A stretch of 64,000 nt of DNA from contig NZ_VLLI01000018.1 in NCBI RefSeq assembly GCF_007830615.1, positions 1 to 64,000 of the forward strand. The letters run 5' to 3'. Source of the stretch: Mucilaginibacter frigoritolerans (GTDB lineage Bacteria > Bacteroidota > Bacteroidia > Sphingobacteriales > Sphingobacteriaceae). A model generated the notes under the pieces. That model saw only the letters and a list, made by a program, of their open reading frames with translations, was not told where the DNA came from and did not search any database. The translations under genes and the position numbers were made by a program. Below are positions 15,874 to 24,586 of this stretch, in pieces (the first letter of the stretch is position 1; each line of letters opens with the position of its first letter).

Positions 15874-17580
15874 TTAATGCAGAATAAAATGTTCAGCTAT
15901 TGGGCCAGCCATAAGAATCACAAATAATGAAAGCGCACTCAGGATTAGAATCATCACCAACAGAAAAACACCAAATGTTGCCGAGTCGGTTTGCAAAGTA
16001 CCCAGTGATGCAGGGATAAATTTTTTCTGTTTCATTAACCCAACTATCATAAAAGCACCAGCAATGGGGACAAAACGACCTGACAGCATGGCTATTGATG
16101 TGGTAAGGTTCCAGAACAATGTATTGTTACCCAAACCTGCAAAGTTAGATCCGTTACCGGCAGCTGATGATATAAACTCATATAACATGGTGGTAAAGCC
16201 ATGCGGACCTTTATTGCTAAGCCAGCCTAAAGTATCACCACCACCTGTTTTATTTACATAAACAAAGCAAGCTATAGCGGCAAGTACTACCGGCACAAAT
16301 ATCTGAAGCACGCTGACACTTACTGCAACCTGCATTTCTTTGGTGCTGATCTTTTTCCCAAACAACTCAGGCGAACGGCCTATCATCAAAGTACCAATAA
16401 ACACTGCTATGATTAAATACATAAACATATTGATCCAGCCGGTGCCTAAACCACCAAAAAAGGCATCAATCTGCATGCCTATGAGCATAGCTGTAGAAGA
16501 TAAGGGCATATAACTATCATGTACCGATGCCACTGTACCGGCTGGTATAGCTATGTTTTCGGCACAATAAAAGGCAGAATAATTGGCACCGAAACGCACT
16601 TCCTTGCCTTCCATATTTCCTGCCGACTGGTTAATTCCCATAGCAGTTATCCGGGGATTGCCCTTAGCTTCCTCTTTAACAATGGGTATAATAAGCAATA
16701 ATAAACCTGCCGTCATCACCCCAAAAAGCATCCACGCAAATTTTTTCCGGTTAAGGTAATAGCCAATGAAAAACACAAACGCCAATGGCAATAGCAGTAC
16801 AATGATAAAATGCACTACAAAGGTGGCAAAACTGGGGTTTTCAAAAGGATGTGCGTCATTGGCACCAAAAAAACCACCACCGTTGGAGCCAAGCTCCTTT
16901 ATGGGTATCATGGAGGCAACCGGACCTTTAGCTACGGTAACTGTATCGCCCTGAAGGGTAATAACTTTATCGGGGCCTTTGAAAGTCATGGGCATACCAT
17001 CGGCCATAAATATAATGGCCACAATAACCGATAAGGGTAATAATATACGGGTACATGATCGCAAAAAGTCATTGAAGAAATTGCCGACCGATGTTTCAGG
17101 GTCAGCAGTTAAACCTCTTACAACGGCAACACCTGCTGCAAGGCTGGTAGCTGCACTTACAAATTGTAAAAATGTAAATACCGCTATTTGTGAAAGGTAA
17201 CTTGCACCGCTTTCGCCCGAATAATGCTGAAGATTGGTACTGGTTAAAAAACTCACCACTGAATTTAATGCAAGGGACCATTCCATACCATTTACATGAG
17301 CAGGGTTAAGGAAAAGCTTTCCTTGCAACATCAAAACCGCAAATGCGGGTAATATCCAAATAAGCTGTATGGTTAATAATGCAAGCAGGTATTGCTTCCA
17401 GTACATGGATTTTTCGGGGTCGATACCGCAAAATTTGAATATCAGCTTTTCAACAGGTTTTAAAAAATCAAGGAAGCTTTTATCATTATTGTAAACGCGC
17501 TTCATGTAAGCGCCAAGCGGTACGGCCAGTAATAGCGTTACCAGGAAGATCAAAACAAAGCCAAAACTATCAGCAAGCAT
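15874..17580 (-). CDS. kdpA: Potassium-transporting ATPase potassium-binding subunit, orphan
   Basis: A 568-residue inner-membrane protein with about ten membrane spans, normal length for KdpA, the channel-like subunit that selects potassium in the KdpFABC pump. The four pore loops can be found: SFLTSTNLQHYSGESGAS, ELGSNGGGFFGANDAHPFEN, ISSAAGNGSNFAGL, and the AMLSGRF region. The first reads TSTN where I expect TNTN, and the third differs from the usual SAANNNGS, so this is a divergent copy. No kdpB, kdpC or kdpD gene is next to it. Alone it cannot pump; it may be a leftover, a channel, or pair with subunits encoded elsewhere. Confidence 0.9.
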   Translation of the reverse strand: MLADSFGFVLIFLVTLLLAVPLGAYMKRVYNNDKSFLDFLKPVEKLIFKFCGIDPEKSMYWKQYLLALLTIQLIWILPAFAVLMLQGKLFLNPAHVNGMEWSLALNSVVSFLTSTNLQHYSGESGASYLSQIAVFTFLQFVSAATSLAAGVAVVRGLTADPETSVGNFFNDFLRSCTRILLPLSVIVAIIFMADGMPMTFKGPDKVITLQGDTVTVAKGPVASMIPIKELGSNGGGFFGANDAHPFENPSFATFVVHFIIVLLLPLAFVFFIGYYLNRKKFAWMLFGVMTAGLLLLIIPIVKEEAKGNPRITAMGINQSAGNMEGKEVRFGANYSAFYCAENIAIPAGTVASVHDSYMPLSSTAMLIGMQIDAFFGGLGTGWINMFMYLIIAVFIGTLMIGRSPELFGKKISTKEMQVAVSVSVLQIFVPVVLAAIACFVYVNKTGGGDTLGWLSNKGPHGFTTMLYEFISSAAGNGSNFAGLGNNTLFWNLTTSIAMLSGRFVPIAGAFMIVGLMKQKKFIPASLGTLQTDSATFGVFLLVMILILSALSLFVILMAGPIAEHFILH

Positions 17581-17657
17581 TATTGATTATATTTATTGTA
17601 AATCAGCTATTTTACAAAATATCCCAAGTTATTTATTAAAGTGATATTCTGCAATAT

Positions 17658-17684
17658 AAAAAAAGGGGACTGTGATGTCCCCTT
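17658..17684 (-). terminator. Rho-independent terminator between 17701 gene and kdpA
   Basis: AAGGGGAC at 17663-17670 pairs with GTCCCCTT at 17677-17684. On the minus strand the hairpin is followed by a T run (plus-strand A residues 17658-17664), which separates the exported-protein gene from kdpA. Confidence 0.85.
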
Positions 17685-17700
17685 CTATAAACAGGCTTTA

Positions 17701-18279
17701 TTATTTAATCGTTTCGGTGTACAATTCCTTTATTTTATATTGATTTAAAGAATTATCATATTCAGTTAAATCATTATCATTTTTAAATTCGGCCTGTACC
17801 ATGTTTTTGAATTTATAATTTGAGGCGAAGGCATTATCAACATTTTCCTGTGTAAGCAAAAGGATGCCTTTATCTGCTTTAGTGCTGAAATACACCATGC
17901 TAACCGGTTTAGGCCCTTTACCTTGCTGGGTTAATTTATCATGACTATAAAGATAAAATCCACCAGTAGTATCAACTATACGGTAGGCTTTATTGTCCTG
18001 AAACCTATAGTCGTGGTTGTTTTCACGGTAACCAAATACTTCATTTTTAGCAATTGTTTGTTTGGCGCCATTACTTACAACGGTAACGGTATTCCCTTCC
18101 AGGAAATCATGAATAGTTATTTTATCACCTTTAACAACACTGCCGTAGCTCAGTTTATGATTTACGTAATCGCTATAAGTTAAATACAAGCCATTTGATT
18201 GTTTTTGTGCATTTGATTTAGTTGTAAATCCAAATACCATGATGATAACTGTGATCATCGGAAATATAAATTTTTTCAT
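17701..18279 (-). CDS. Hypothetical exported protein
   Basis: A 192-residue protein with a classical signal peptide (MKKFIFPMITVIIMVFGF, cleavage likely after SNA near residue 24). The mature part has YLTYSDYVNHKLSYGSVVKG and YRENNHDYRFQDNKAYRI, a beta-rich pattern that I have seen in uncharacterised Bacteroidota secreted proteins but cannot name. No lipobox. It is single, with its own terminator; the 220 bases upstream contain an imperfect hairpin with a following T run on the minus strand (about 18382-18416), perhaps an attenuator. Confidence 0.7.
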   Translation of the reverse strand: MKKFIFPMITVIIMVFGFTTKSNAQKQSNGLYLTYSDYVNHKLSYGSVVKGDKITIHDFLEGNTVTVVSNGAKQTIAKNEVFGYRENNHDYRFQDNKAYRIVDTTGGFYLYSHDKLTQQGKGPKPVSMVYFSTKADKGILLLTQENVDNAFASNYKFKNMVQAEFKNDNDLTEYDNSLNQYKIKELYTETIK

Positions 18280-18498
18280 TTTAGTAATTATTTATTAATG
18301 TTATGTGCCAGGTTATAATGTTTAGCAACCGTAGCGTCAATGCACTTATGCCAAAAGGATGCCTGATACATTCCAGATATAAAAAGCACCTCCTAATGCA
18401 TTTAAAGAGGCTTTTAAAGGATTTTAGGCGAATAAGCACCCTATCGTTTTGATAAACATTTATCAATATAATAGGCTCATTTTTAAACAATAAAGAAT

Positions 18499-18546
18499 TT
18501 TGTCCGGTCGTCCGGAGATGAGGCCATCTGTAAGCGGACGGACAAA
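18499..18546. repeat. TTTGTCCG/CGGACAAA palindromic repeat, copy 8
   Basis: TTTGTCCG at 18499-18506 and CGGACAAA at 18539-18546. Core CGGAGATGAGGCCATC is shared with copy 9. It lies in the 502-base gap between a minus-strand gene and the BlaI operator region. Confidence 0.85.
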
Positions 18547-18712
18547 AGCAGATTATACACATTCGCAGTCAATTTAAACTGAGGTGAAACATCCACATTT
18601 TGTTCAGCAGCTCTTAAAATAATTAACAATGCCCTTAGTGTTTTACAATTCTTATACACCTATTTCCATACAGGTTAGCGGTCGTAACCAAGCAATTTTT
18701 CAATTAATTAAA

Positions 18713-18778
18713 AAACTATTTTAATAGTTTGCAAACTATTAAAATAGTTATAAATTTGTTTAACTATAAAAATAGTTT
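18713..18778 (+). promoter_or_regulatory. Triple BlaI-type operator and promoter
   Basis: Three copies of ACTAT-n4-ATAGT-like dyads: AAACTATTTTAATAGTTT at 18713-18730, AAACTATTAAAATAGTT at 18733-18749 and AACTATAAAAATAGTTT at 18762-18778. The -7 box TAAATTTG at 18751-18758 lies between the second and third, and TTTG at 18728-18731 supplies the -33 element. BlaI dimers bound here would cover both promoter elements and the start site. The gene begins at 18782. Confidence 0.8.
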
Positions 18779-18781
18779 GTT

Positions 18782-19159
18782 ATGCATATTAAAGAACTCA
18801 CTAAAGCAGAAGAACAAGTAATGCAGATATTATGGCAATTAAAAGAAGCCATGGTAAAAGAGATCATTGAGCGAATGCCTGAACCTAAACCAGCTTATAA
18901 CACCGTATCCACTGTGGTACGCGTTTTGGAAACTAAAGGCTTTATTGACCATAAAGCATACGGTAACACGCATGTATATTTTCCTTTGATCAGCGAAGCA
19001 CAGTATAAGAAGTTCACCTTCGACAAGATGATGAGCAACTACTTCAGCAACTCTTATCAAAGTTTAGTATCATTTATTGCCAACGAGAAAAAGCTGGATT
19101 TACAACAACTGGATGAGTTAACCCAACTAATTGAGGACCTTAAACGCAAAAAGAAATGA
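18782..19159 (+). CDS. BlaI/MecI-family repressor
   Basis: A 125-residue winged-helix repressor of normal family length. The N-terminal DNA-binding domain shows LTKAEEQVMQILWQLKEAMV, then PKPAYNTVSTVVRVLETKGF and the wing HKAYGNTHVYFPLISE; the C-terminal helical part is the dimerisation region cleaved in the resistance systems. It overlaps the next gene by four bases (ATGA), the standard arrangement with an M56 sensor peptidase. It should repress its own operon through the three upstream dyads. No beta-lactamase gene is close, so the signal and target genes may be other than antibiotics. Confidence 0.93.
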   Translation: MHIKELTKAEEQVMQILWQLKEAMVKEIIERMPEPKPAYNTVSTVVRVLETKGFIDHKAYGNTHVYFPLISEAQYKKFTFDKMMSNYFSNSYQSLVSFIANEKKLDLQQLDELTQLIEDLKRKKK

Positions 19160-21396
19160 ACTGGCTATATTACCTTGCAGAAGCAAATGCATACCTCGCT
19201 GTATTTTATTTAGCCTACTGCCTGCTTTTAAAACGTAATACCCATTATCAGCTAAGCCGGGCCTATTTAATATTTAGCTGTATAGCTGCGTTTATACTGC
19301 CAGTATTACAATTAGGTGCATTACGACCCGTTAAATCAGCAAAATCTGAAGGTGCTATCAATTATCAACTAAGTTCTATCAATTATACCATAGCCCCTGA
19401 AGTAAAAATTGTTAAGTATCCGGCATCTGTTATAAACACACCCGATCCCGTAATTGAATCGCATTTTACCTTACAGCATGGTTTATGGTACGCTTACCTT
19501 ATTGGTGCAACCATTTTGCTTTTTATATTTCTTATTAAACTTTACACTTTATTCAGGCTGACACGTAATTGGGAAAGCGTTGTTGAAGGCAAATACCGGG
19601 TAATTTATTTAACCGAAACAGATGTCGCTTTTTCATTTTTCAATTATGTTTTTGTGAGTCTCAACGTTCCTTTATCTAACACAATAATCAGGCATGAACT
19701 GGTACATGTTCGCCAGAAACACTCTGCAGATATTATATTTCTTGAATTACTAAAGGTCATAAACTGGTTTAATCCTTTCGTGTACCTACTGCAAAACAGC
19801 TTAAAGACCGTACATGAATATATTGCCGATGAGCATACCGCAGCTTACGAAACCGATACACTAACCTACTCTTCTTTTTTACTAAACAATGCTTACGGCT
19901 CCCGCGGTTCGTCAATTACCCATTCATTTTTCAATTACAACCAATTAAAAAAGAGAATAATCATGTTAAATCAACAACGTTCGGGTAATTTGGCAAGGCT
20001 GAAGTACCTGGTAGCAATTCCAATTTGCATTGTACTATTAGGTACATCAACACTTGTATTCAGTAAAACTTACGGACTGGTAGACCTTGCCCCTGCAATT
20101 GTAAAATCGACAGGCAGATATCCCATGGTGAACACAAATTATACAGAAAAACGTAAACATTTAAAAATAACGCAAAACGGGATAATCACCATAGCTGACA
20201 AGTTTTCTGTCGATCAAAAAAATCAAAAAATAGTTTATACAGCCGGTACCATTACAAAAAACGACAGAACCTTACTATTAAAAAAACATCATATTAAAGT
20301 AGAAGTAGTTGAGGATAGTACAAGATTTACAACTAAAGACGGGCAATTAATTTTACCAATTGTAAATATTGACGGTTATTACCTGCTGGATCATTTTTTA
20401 CACAACAACATACACTATACCTCAACCAAAGGTGAAAAAGGTGGGCTGGTAGAAGTGGGCTTCTCGCTGGATAAAGAACGCCATATAACTAATGCTAAAA
20501 TTACTAAAAGCGGGGGCACTAAACTGGATGCACTTGCACTAAATGGTTTTAATTCCTATAAAGGCGTTGTTAACGATGCCCCTGGTAAAGATTACAAAAT
20601 AGGCGTTTATTTTTTCACAGATAATTATTCAATATTTAAAACTGATTCGCTCGGGAAAGACCCTGAATTTGCCGGAGAATTGATAATAACTAATTATAAA
20701 TATCCTGTGAGCCGTACCAGTAAAGGATACGAGTATGATGAGAGCGGTATTGGTTTTCCGGGCGACGATAATAACATGGCACAAGCCAAAGTTGTAATTT
20801 ATGATAAAAACGGTGAGGCTACCTGGTATTACCGGAACAAATGTACAACAGCTGATCTCAAACTCCTTAAGGACAAATACGGCTATACCTTCCCGTCAGC
20901 AGCTTCCTCTATCATACAATTCATGCACCCAAAAAATGTTGACAACAGTAGGTTGGCCTACATTTTTAACGTCACATCCTATTTGGAGGCACCATATGTC
21001 AATCAATTTTATAACTATATGCTCAACAATACAACATATCCCGCAGAGGCTAAAAAAGCGCTTACAGGCGGCCTTGTTGTTTTAAACTTCAATCTTGATG
21101 TTAACGGAACAATAAGCGATGTAAATGTAGCACAAAGCGCAGGAAACAGCTTTGACGAAGCAGCAGTGAACGCTTTACAATCGTGCAAGTTATCCATTAA
21201 AGATAATACGGGGAAGCATAGCATAGCCATATTATTTTGTGTGGCTGAAAACAAGTACCGCCCAGTTGTTAGTGAAAGCATCAGAAAGGAAGGCTATGTG
21301 GGCGAGTTGGCTATTTGTGATGTTAAGTCGCCATTTGTAAACGGCACTGCTAAATATACGCCCCCTGTATCAACTCCAGGCAGTGTCAAAAACTGA
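19156..21396 (+). CDS. BlaR1-like M56 sensor metallopeptidase with tandem TonB C-terminal domains
   Basis: A 746-residue inner-membrane protein. The first 130 residues hold membrane spans (about 5-25, 35-52, 108-130). The zinc peptidase motif is HELVH at residues 180-184, with the third ligand probably Glu221 in HEYIADE. A fourth span lies near residue 290. Instead of the penicillin-binding sensor of BlaR1, the C-terminal part has two TonB-C-like domains, around residues 425-480 (GLVEVGFSLDKERHITNAKI) and 630-700 (GLVVLNFNLDVNGTISDVNV). It would cleave or trigger loss of the BlaI partner on sensing an envelope cue. The cue is unknown. Confidence 0.88.
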   Translation: MNWLYYLAEANAYLAVFYLAYCLLLKRNTHYQLSRAYLIFSCIAAFILPVLQLGALRPVKSAKSEGAINYQLSSINYTIAPEVKIVKYPASVINTPDPVIESHFTLQHGLWYAYLIGATILLFIFLIKLYTLFRLTRNWESVVEGKYRVIYLTETDVAFSFFNYVFVSLNVPLSNTIIRHELVHVRQKHSADIIFLELLKVINWFNPFVYLLQNSLKTVHEYIADEHTAAYETDTLTYSSFLLNNAYGSRGSSITHSFFNYNQLKKRIIMLNQQRSGNLARLKYLVAIPICIVLLGTSTLVFSKTYGLVDLAPAIVKSTGRYPMVNTNYTEKRKHLKITQNGIITIADKFSVDQKNQKIVYTAGTITKNDRTLLLKKHHIKVEVVEDSTRFTTKDGQLILPIVNIDGYYLLDHFLHNNIHYTSTKGEKGGLVEVGFSLDKERHITNAKITKSGGTKLDALALNGFNSYKGVVNDAPGKDYKIGVYFFTDNYSIFKTDSLGKDPEFAGELIITNYKYPVSRTSKGYEYDESGIGFPGDDNNMAQAKVVIYDKNGEATWYYRNKCTTADLKLLKDKYGYTFPSAASSIIQFMHPKNVDNSRLAYIFNVTSYLEAPYVNQFYNYMLNNTTYPAEAKKALTGGLVVLNFNLDVNGTISDVNVAQSAGNSFDEAAVNALQSCKLSIKDNTGKHSIAILFCVAENKYRPVVSESIRKEGYVGELAICDVKSPFVNGTAKYTPPVSTPGSVKN

Positions 21397-21424
21397 CATG
21401 CATTAAAATATACTTTTTAGAAAT

Positions 21425-21457
21425 AAAGGCCTCAGATTGAAAAGATTTGGGGCTTTT
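21425..21457 (+). terminator. Terminator after the BlaI/M56 operon
   Basis: AAAGGCCTCAGAT and ATTTGGGGCTTTT form an imperfect stem around TGAAAAG, ending in a short T run. It is 28 bases after the stop codon. Confidence 0.6.
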
Positions 21458-21486
21458 ATGTGTTTAAGCGGAAGATGCTTAGTTGT

Positions 21487-21535
21487 TTTGTCCGTTCGTC
21501 CGGAGATGAGGCCATCAAGTAAGCGGACGGACAAA
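21487..21535. repeat. TTTGTCCG/CGGACAAA palindromic repeat, copy 9
   Basis: TTTGTCCG at 21487-21494 and CGGACAAA at 21528-21535, core CGGAGATGAGGCCATC as in copy 8. It is the last copy; I found none in the remaining 42 kb. Confidence 0.85.
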
Positions 21536-21671
21536 AGTGGAGGGATTAAGCTGTTATCGCCGGATATATTGGAACCCATGAGCTATAGAGACAAGTAAAT
21601 TGAGCCATGAAAGAAATCGCCCATTGGATATAAAGCTGATCTTTGCATCATTAACATATAAAATATCAGCT

Positions 21672-22643
21672 ATGAATAACATAACAAAAATAACTCTTGG
21701 CAAAAATGGCCCGCTAGTGTCTAAACTAGGACTAGGCTGCATGCGCATGTCGTCTGTTTGGGGAGGCCCGGTGAATGACAAGAATGAAAGTATTGCTACC
21801 ATTCAAATGGCATTAGACAGCGGTATCAATTTCCTGAACACCGGGGATTTTTATGGTGCTGGCCACAACGAATTATTGGTAGGCAAAGCCATCAAAGGCA
21901 GAAGAGATGATGCCTTCATCAGTGTAAAATTTGGCGCCATTTTCCACAACGGTCAATGGTTGGGATTGGACTTGCGCCCTATAGCCATCAAGAATTTCAT
22001 CAACTATTCTTTGGTGCGTTTGGGTATAGATACTATAGATCTTTATCAGCCGTGCAGATTGGATAACAGCGTTCCGGTGGAAGATGTGATCGGAACTGTA
22101 GCCGACCTGATTAAAGAAGGAAAAGTGCGACACCTTGGCGTTTCTGAAATAACTGCTGAGCAACTGCGCAAAGCCAATAGTATACACCCTGTAACAGCAT
22201 TGGAAATTGGCTATTCGCTGGCTGACCGCCAGATAGAAAGCGATCTGCTGCCTACGGCTAAAGAGTTGGGTATAGGGGTTGTAGCCTTTGCCAATACCGC
22301 GGAAGGTTTGCTTACGGGTGAGATGAAAGCTCCTCTTCCGGCGAATGATTACCATAATCACTTTTCGCGTTTTCAGGGAGAAAACCTGATAAAGAACCTG
22401 GAAAAGGTAGAAGTATTTAAAACAATGGCAAAGGAAAAAGGATACAGCCCTACACAACTGGCGATTGCCTGGGTGAATGCACAGGGCGATCATATCATGC
22501 CATTGGTTAGCATGAGCCGCAGATCACGGCTGCCGGAAAACATACAAGCCATGGAGATCGAATTCACTCCGCAAGACATGAATACCCTTAACACGCAATT
22601 TTCTCAGGGTGCAATACTTGGCGGTACCTACCTGCAACGATAG
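21672..22643 (+). CDS. Aldo/keto reductase
   Basis: A 323-residue NADPH-dependent TIM-barrel reductase of carbonyl compounds. Landmarks are LGLGCMRMSSVWG, the catalytic Asp and Tyr in FLNTGDFYGAGHNE, the Lys in ISVKFG, and the phosphate-binding part near MPLVSMSRRSRLPENI. At the position of the catalytic His the sequence reads DLYQPCRLD, the Gln variant seen in several AKR subfamilies. I chose ATG 21672, since residues upstream (from 21600) do not belong to the family. It is followed by its own terminator and then an AraC gene. Confidence 0.9.
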   Translation: MNNITKITLGKNGPLVSKLGLGCMRMSSVWGGPVNDKNESIATIQMALDSGINFLNTGDFYGAGHNELLVGKAIKGRRDDAFISVKFGAIFHNGQWLGLDLRPIAIKNFINYSLVRLGIDTIDLYQPCRLDNSVPVEDVIGTVADLIKEGKVRHLGVSEITAEQLRKANSIHPVTALEIGYSLADRQIESDLLPTAKELGIGVVAFANTAEGLLTGEMKAPLPANDYHNHFSRFQGENLIKNLEKVEVFKTMAKEKGYSPTQLAIAWVNAQGDHIMPLVSMSRRSRLPENIQAMEIEFTPQDMNTLNTQFSQGAILGGTYLQR

Positions 22644-22647
22644 TGGA

Positions 22648-22674
22648 CGGGGCTGCAAAAGCCCCGCCTATTTT
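22648..22674 (+). terminator. Terminator after the aldo/keto reductase gene
   Basis: CGGGGC at 22648-22653 pairs with GCCCCG at 22661-22666, followed by CCTATTTTA. It lies four bases after the stop codon, so the next gene probably has a separate promoter. Confidence 0.7.
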
Positions 22675-22687
22675 ATATCTTTACCTA

Positions 22688-23491
22688 ATGATTAATCCAA
22701 CTGAAATAGTCCCGGGAGTAATCTTTTACTCCTATTTCTCGGCCATGAGAAAAGAGAAAGTGGGTTTTTTTGAGCATAGCACCTTAGTATTACAAGTTTC
22801 CGGTCATTTTACGTTGGAAACCGCCGCCCAAAAAATTTCGATGAAAAAAGGCGAGATGTTGCTGATACGAAAAAATCAACTGGGAGAAATTACCAAAATG
22901 CCACTGGACGGTAAGGATTACCAAACCATTATCATTATTCTGAAAGAAGACATGCTCAGGAAGTTCGCCCTGGAGGAACAAATAGAGAGCAGGCAAAAAT
23001 ACACGGGGCCACTCAATATTCTTATTCCCGGAAACGATTTTCTGCGTGGCTTTTTCCAATCAGTGATACCCTATGTCCATAATCCGGAAGAAAATACAAC
23101 AAAGGACCTGGGCATGCTAAAAGTGAAAGAAGGGGTGCAATTACTGCTCCATGCCATGCCTGAGCTTAAGGATTTCCTGTTTGACTTTTCCGAGCCTTAT
23201 AAAATGGATCTGGAAAAATTTATGGTCAATAATTTTCATTTCAATGTCCCTGTTGAAAAATTCGCACAGCTCACAGGACGAAGCCTTGCAGGGTTCAAGC
23301 GCGACTTTCAAAAGACATTCGATATGTCGCCCCGGCATTGGCTGCAGGAAAAACGGCTGACCGAGGCCCGACATCTTATAGAAAAAAAGAATAAAAAACC
23401 ATCTGCAATCTATCTTGACCTTGGATTTGAAACACTCTCTCATTTCTCACATTCTTTTAAGAAAAAGTTTGGCAAGGCACCCACCGGGTAG
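22688..23491 (+). CDS. AraC-family transcriptional regulator
   Basis: A 267-residue regulator. The N-terminal 150 residues form a cupin-like ligand domain (VSGHFTLETAAQKISMKKGE). The C-terminal AraC domain starts near residue 170: FHFNVPVEKFAQLTGRSLAG, then FKRDFQKTFDMSPRHWLQEK, and the second helix-turn-helix LDLGFETLSHFSHSFKKKFG. ATG 22688 is preferred; an upstream in-frame start at 22643 overlaps the reductase stop. A box resembling the -7 element (TATCTTTA at about 22676) precedes the ATG closely. It probably regulates the aldo/keto reductase. Confidence 0.87.
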   Translation: MINPTEIVPGVIFYSYFSAMRKEKVGFFEHSTLVLQVSGHFTLETAAQKISMKKGEMLLIRKNQLGEITKMPLDGKDYQTIIIILKEDMLRKFALEEQIESRQKYTGPLNILIPGNDFLRGFFQSVIPYVHNPEENTTKDLGMLKVKEGVQLLLHAMPELKDFLFDFSEPYKMDLEKFMVNNFHFNVPVEKFAQLTGRSLAGFKRDFQKTFDMSPRHWLQEKRLTEARHLIEKKNKKPSAIYLDLGFETLSHFSHSFKKKFGKAPTG

Positions 23492-23626
23492 TTATAATAG
23501 GGCGATCCATGTGTAAAAGTCAATTACAGTTAAAGACAACTCACTGGCCTATCTCGACATTATGTTTGGTAGAAAATGAGTAATGCGGTTTAACGTAAAT
23601 GACAACCGGTAGGGCTTTTATAGCAT

Positions 23627-24586
23627 TTATTGCAAGTTCAGATCTACCGCCATTTGAATATTACTACGTTCATATGGAGAAGGATAACCCGCAATTTTTT
23701 TGAAACCTAATTTATGATATAAGTTGATAGCCGGTTTTAATATTGTGTTACTTTCGAGGTAAACTTTGCTTGCCCCCAGTGACCTGGCTTTATCCAATGC
23801 TGCAAGTCCCAGCAGCCAGCCGATATTCTTTCCCTGTGCTTTTGGTGAAACGGCCATTTTAGCCAGTTCATAATCAAAATCACCATTCTGTATCTTTAAG
23901 ATAGCGCAAACACCTAAAGGCTCATCTTCATATAGCGCTACCAATATATGACCTCCGTTTTTCAGGATATAACCTTCGGGATCATCGAGCGCTTTATAAT
24001 CGGCTTCTTCCATCTTAAAATAGCTCGAAATCCATTCCTCATTAAGCGCTTTAAAAGCTTTGGCATATTGAGGTTTATAATCAACTATTTTCACGCTTCT
24101 ACTTTCACGTTGCTTTTGTTGTTCCTTAACCCGGCGAAGTAATGTTTTTTGTTCGAGTAAAAACTCCCATTCTTCAATAGCCTTCCAAAGGTCGTTTGTA
24201 GCCTGTGCTGAAATTTCTTCTATGGCATTTTCCACATCTTTGTATTGATCCTGAATTTTCAAGTTAAACTCCACTCCTTTTTCAGAAAGACGAACCATAT
24301 TTCGCCGACCATCAGCATTACCCTTTTTTTCTATGACCAATCCTTTTTTGCTCATTTCACTAATAATCTTACTAACCGAAGGATGCGAATGGCCTATTTC
24401 ATTGGCAATACCGGTAATTGTTTTTTCCTCGCCTTGCGATAATGCATAAAACACAGGGAACCATTTTGGTTGCATATCAATTTTATAGAGTTTATAAATC
24501 TCAGCAGCATCTTCTGTAATTCTATCTGTCAGCATTCTTAAACGGCTGCCGATTGCCATTTTCCCTACCGTGTTAAAGAAATTCAT
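23627..24586 (-). CDS. MarR-GNAT fusion: winged-helix regulator with acetyltransferase domain
   Basis: A 319-residue two-domain protein. Residues 1-150 are a MarR-type winged helix (ITGIANEIGHSHPSVSKIIS, then KKGNADGRRNMVRLSEKGVE). Residues 165-319 are a GNAT acetyltransferase with ILVALYEDEPLGVCAILKI, the acetyl-CoA loop MAVSPKAQGKNIGWLLGLAA and LGFKKIAGYPSPY at the end. Such fusions are widespread but mostly uncharacterised; the acetylated substrate may be the inducing small molecule or a protein. It stands alone, divergent from a cytochrome gene. Both domains look complete. Confidence 0.9.
   Translation of the reverse strand: MNFFNTVGKMAIGSRLRMLTDRITEDAAEIYKLYKIDMQPKWFPVFYALSQGEEKTITGIANEIGHSHPSVSKIISEMSKKGLVIEKKGNADGRRNMVRLSEKGVEFNLKIQDQYKDVENAIEEISAQATNDLWKAIEEWEFLLEQKTLLRRVKEQQKQRESRSVKIVDYKPQYAKAFKALNEEWISSYFKMEEADYKALDDPEGYILKNGGHILVALYEDEPLGVCAILKIQNGDFDYELAKMAVSPKAQGKNIGWLLGLAALDKARSLGASKVYLESNTILKPAINLYHKLGFKKIAGYPSPYERSNIQMAVDLNLQ

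Noticed and set aside
18382..18416. Minus-strand hairpin with T run upstream of the 17701 gene, as a terminator
   Set aside because: No gene precedes it on that strand for over 5 kb; kept only as a possible attenuator in the evidence of that gene.
18281..18562. Minus-strand open frame of 93 codons
   Set aside because: It includes palindromic repeat copy 8, has no domain pattern, and is Cys/Ile-rich as expected of translated AT-rich spacer.
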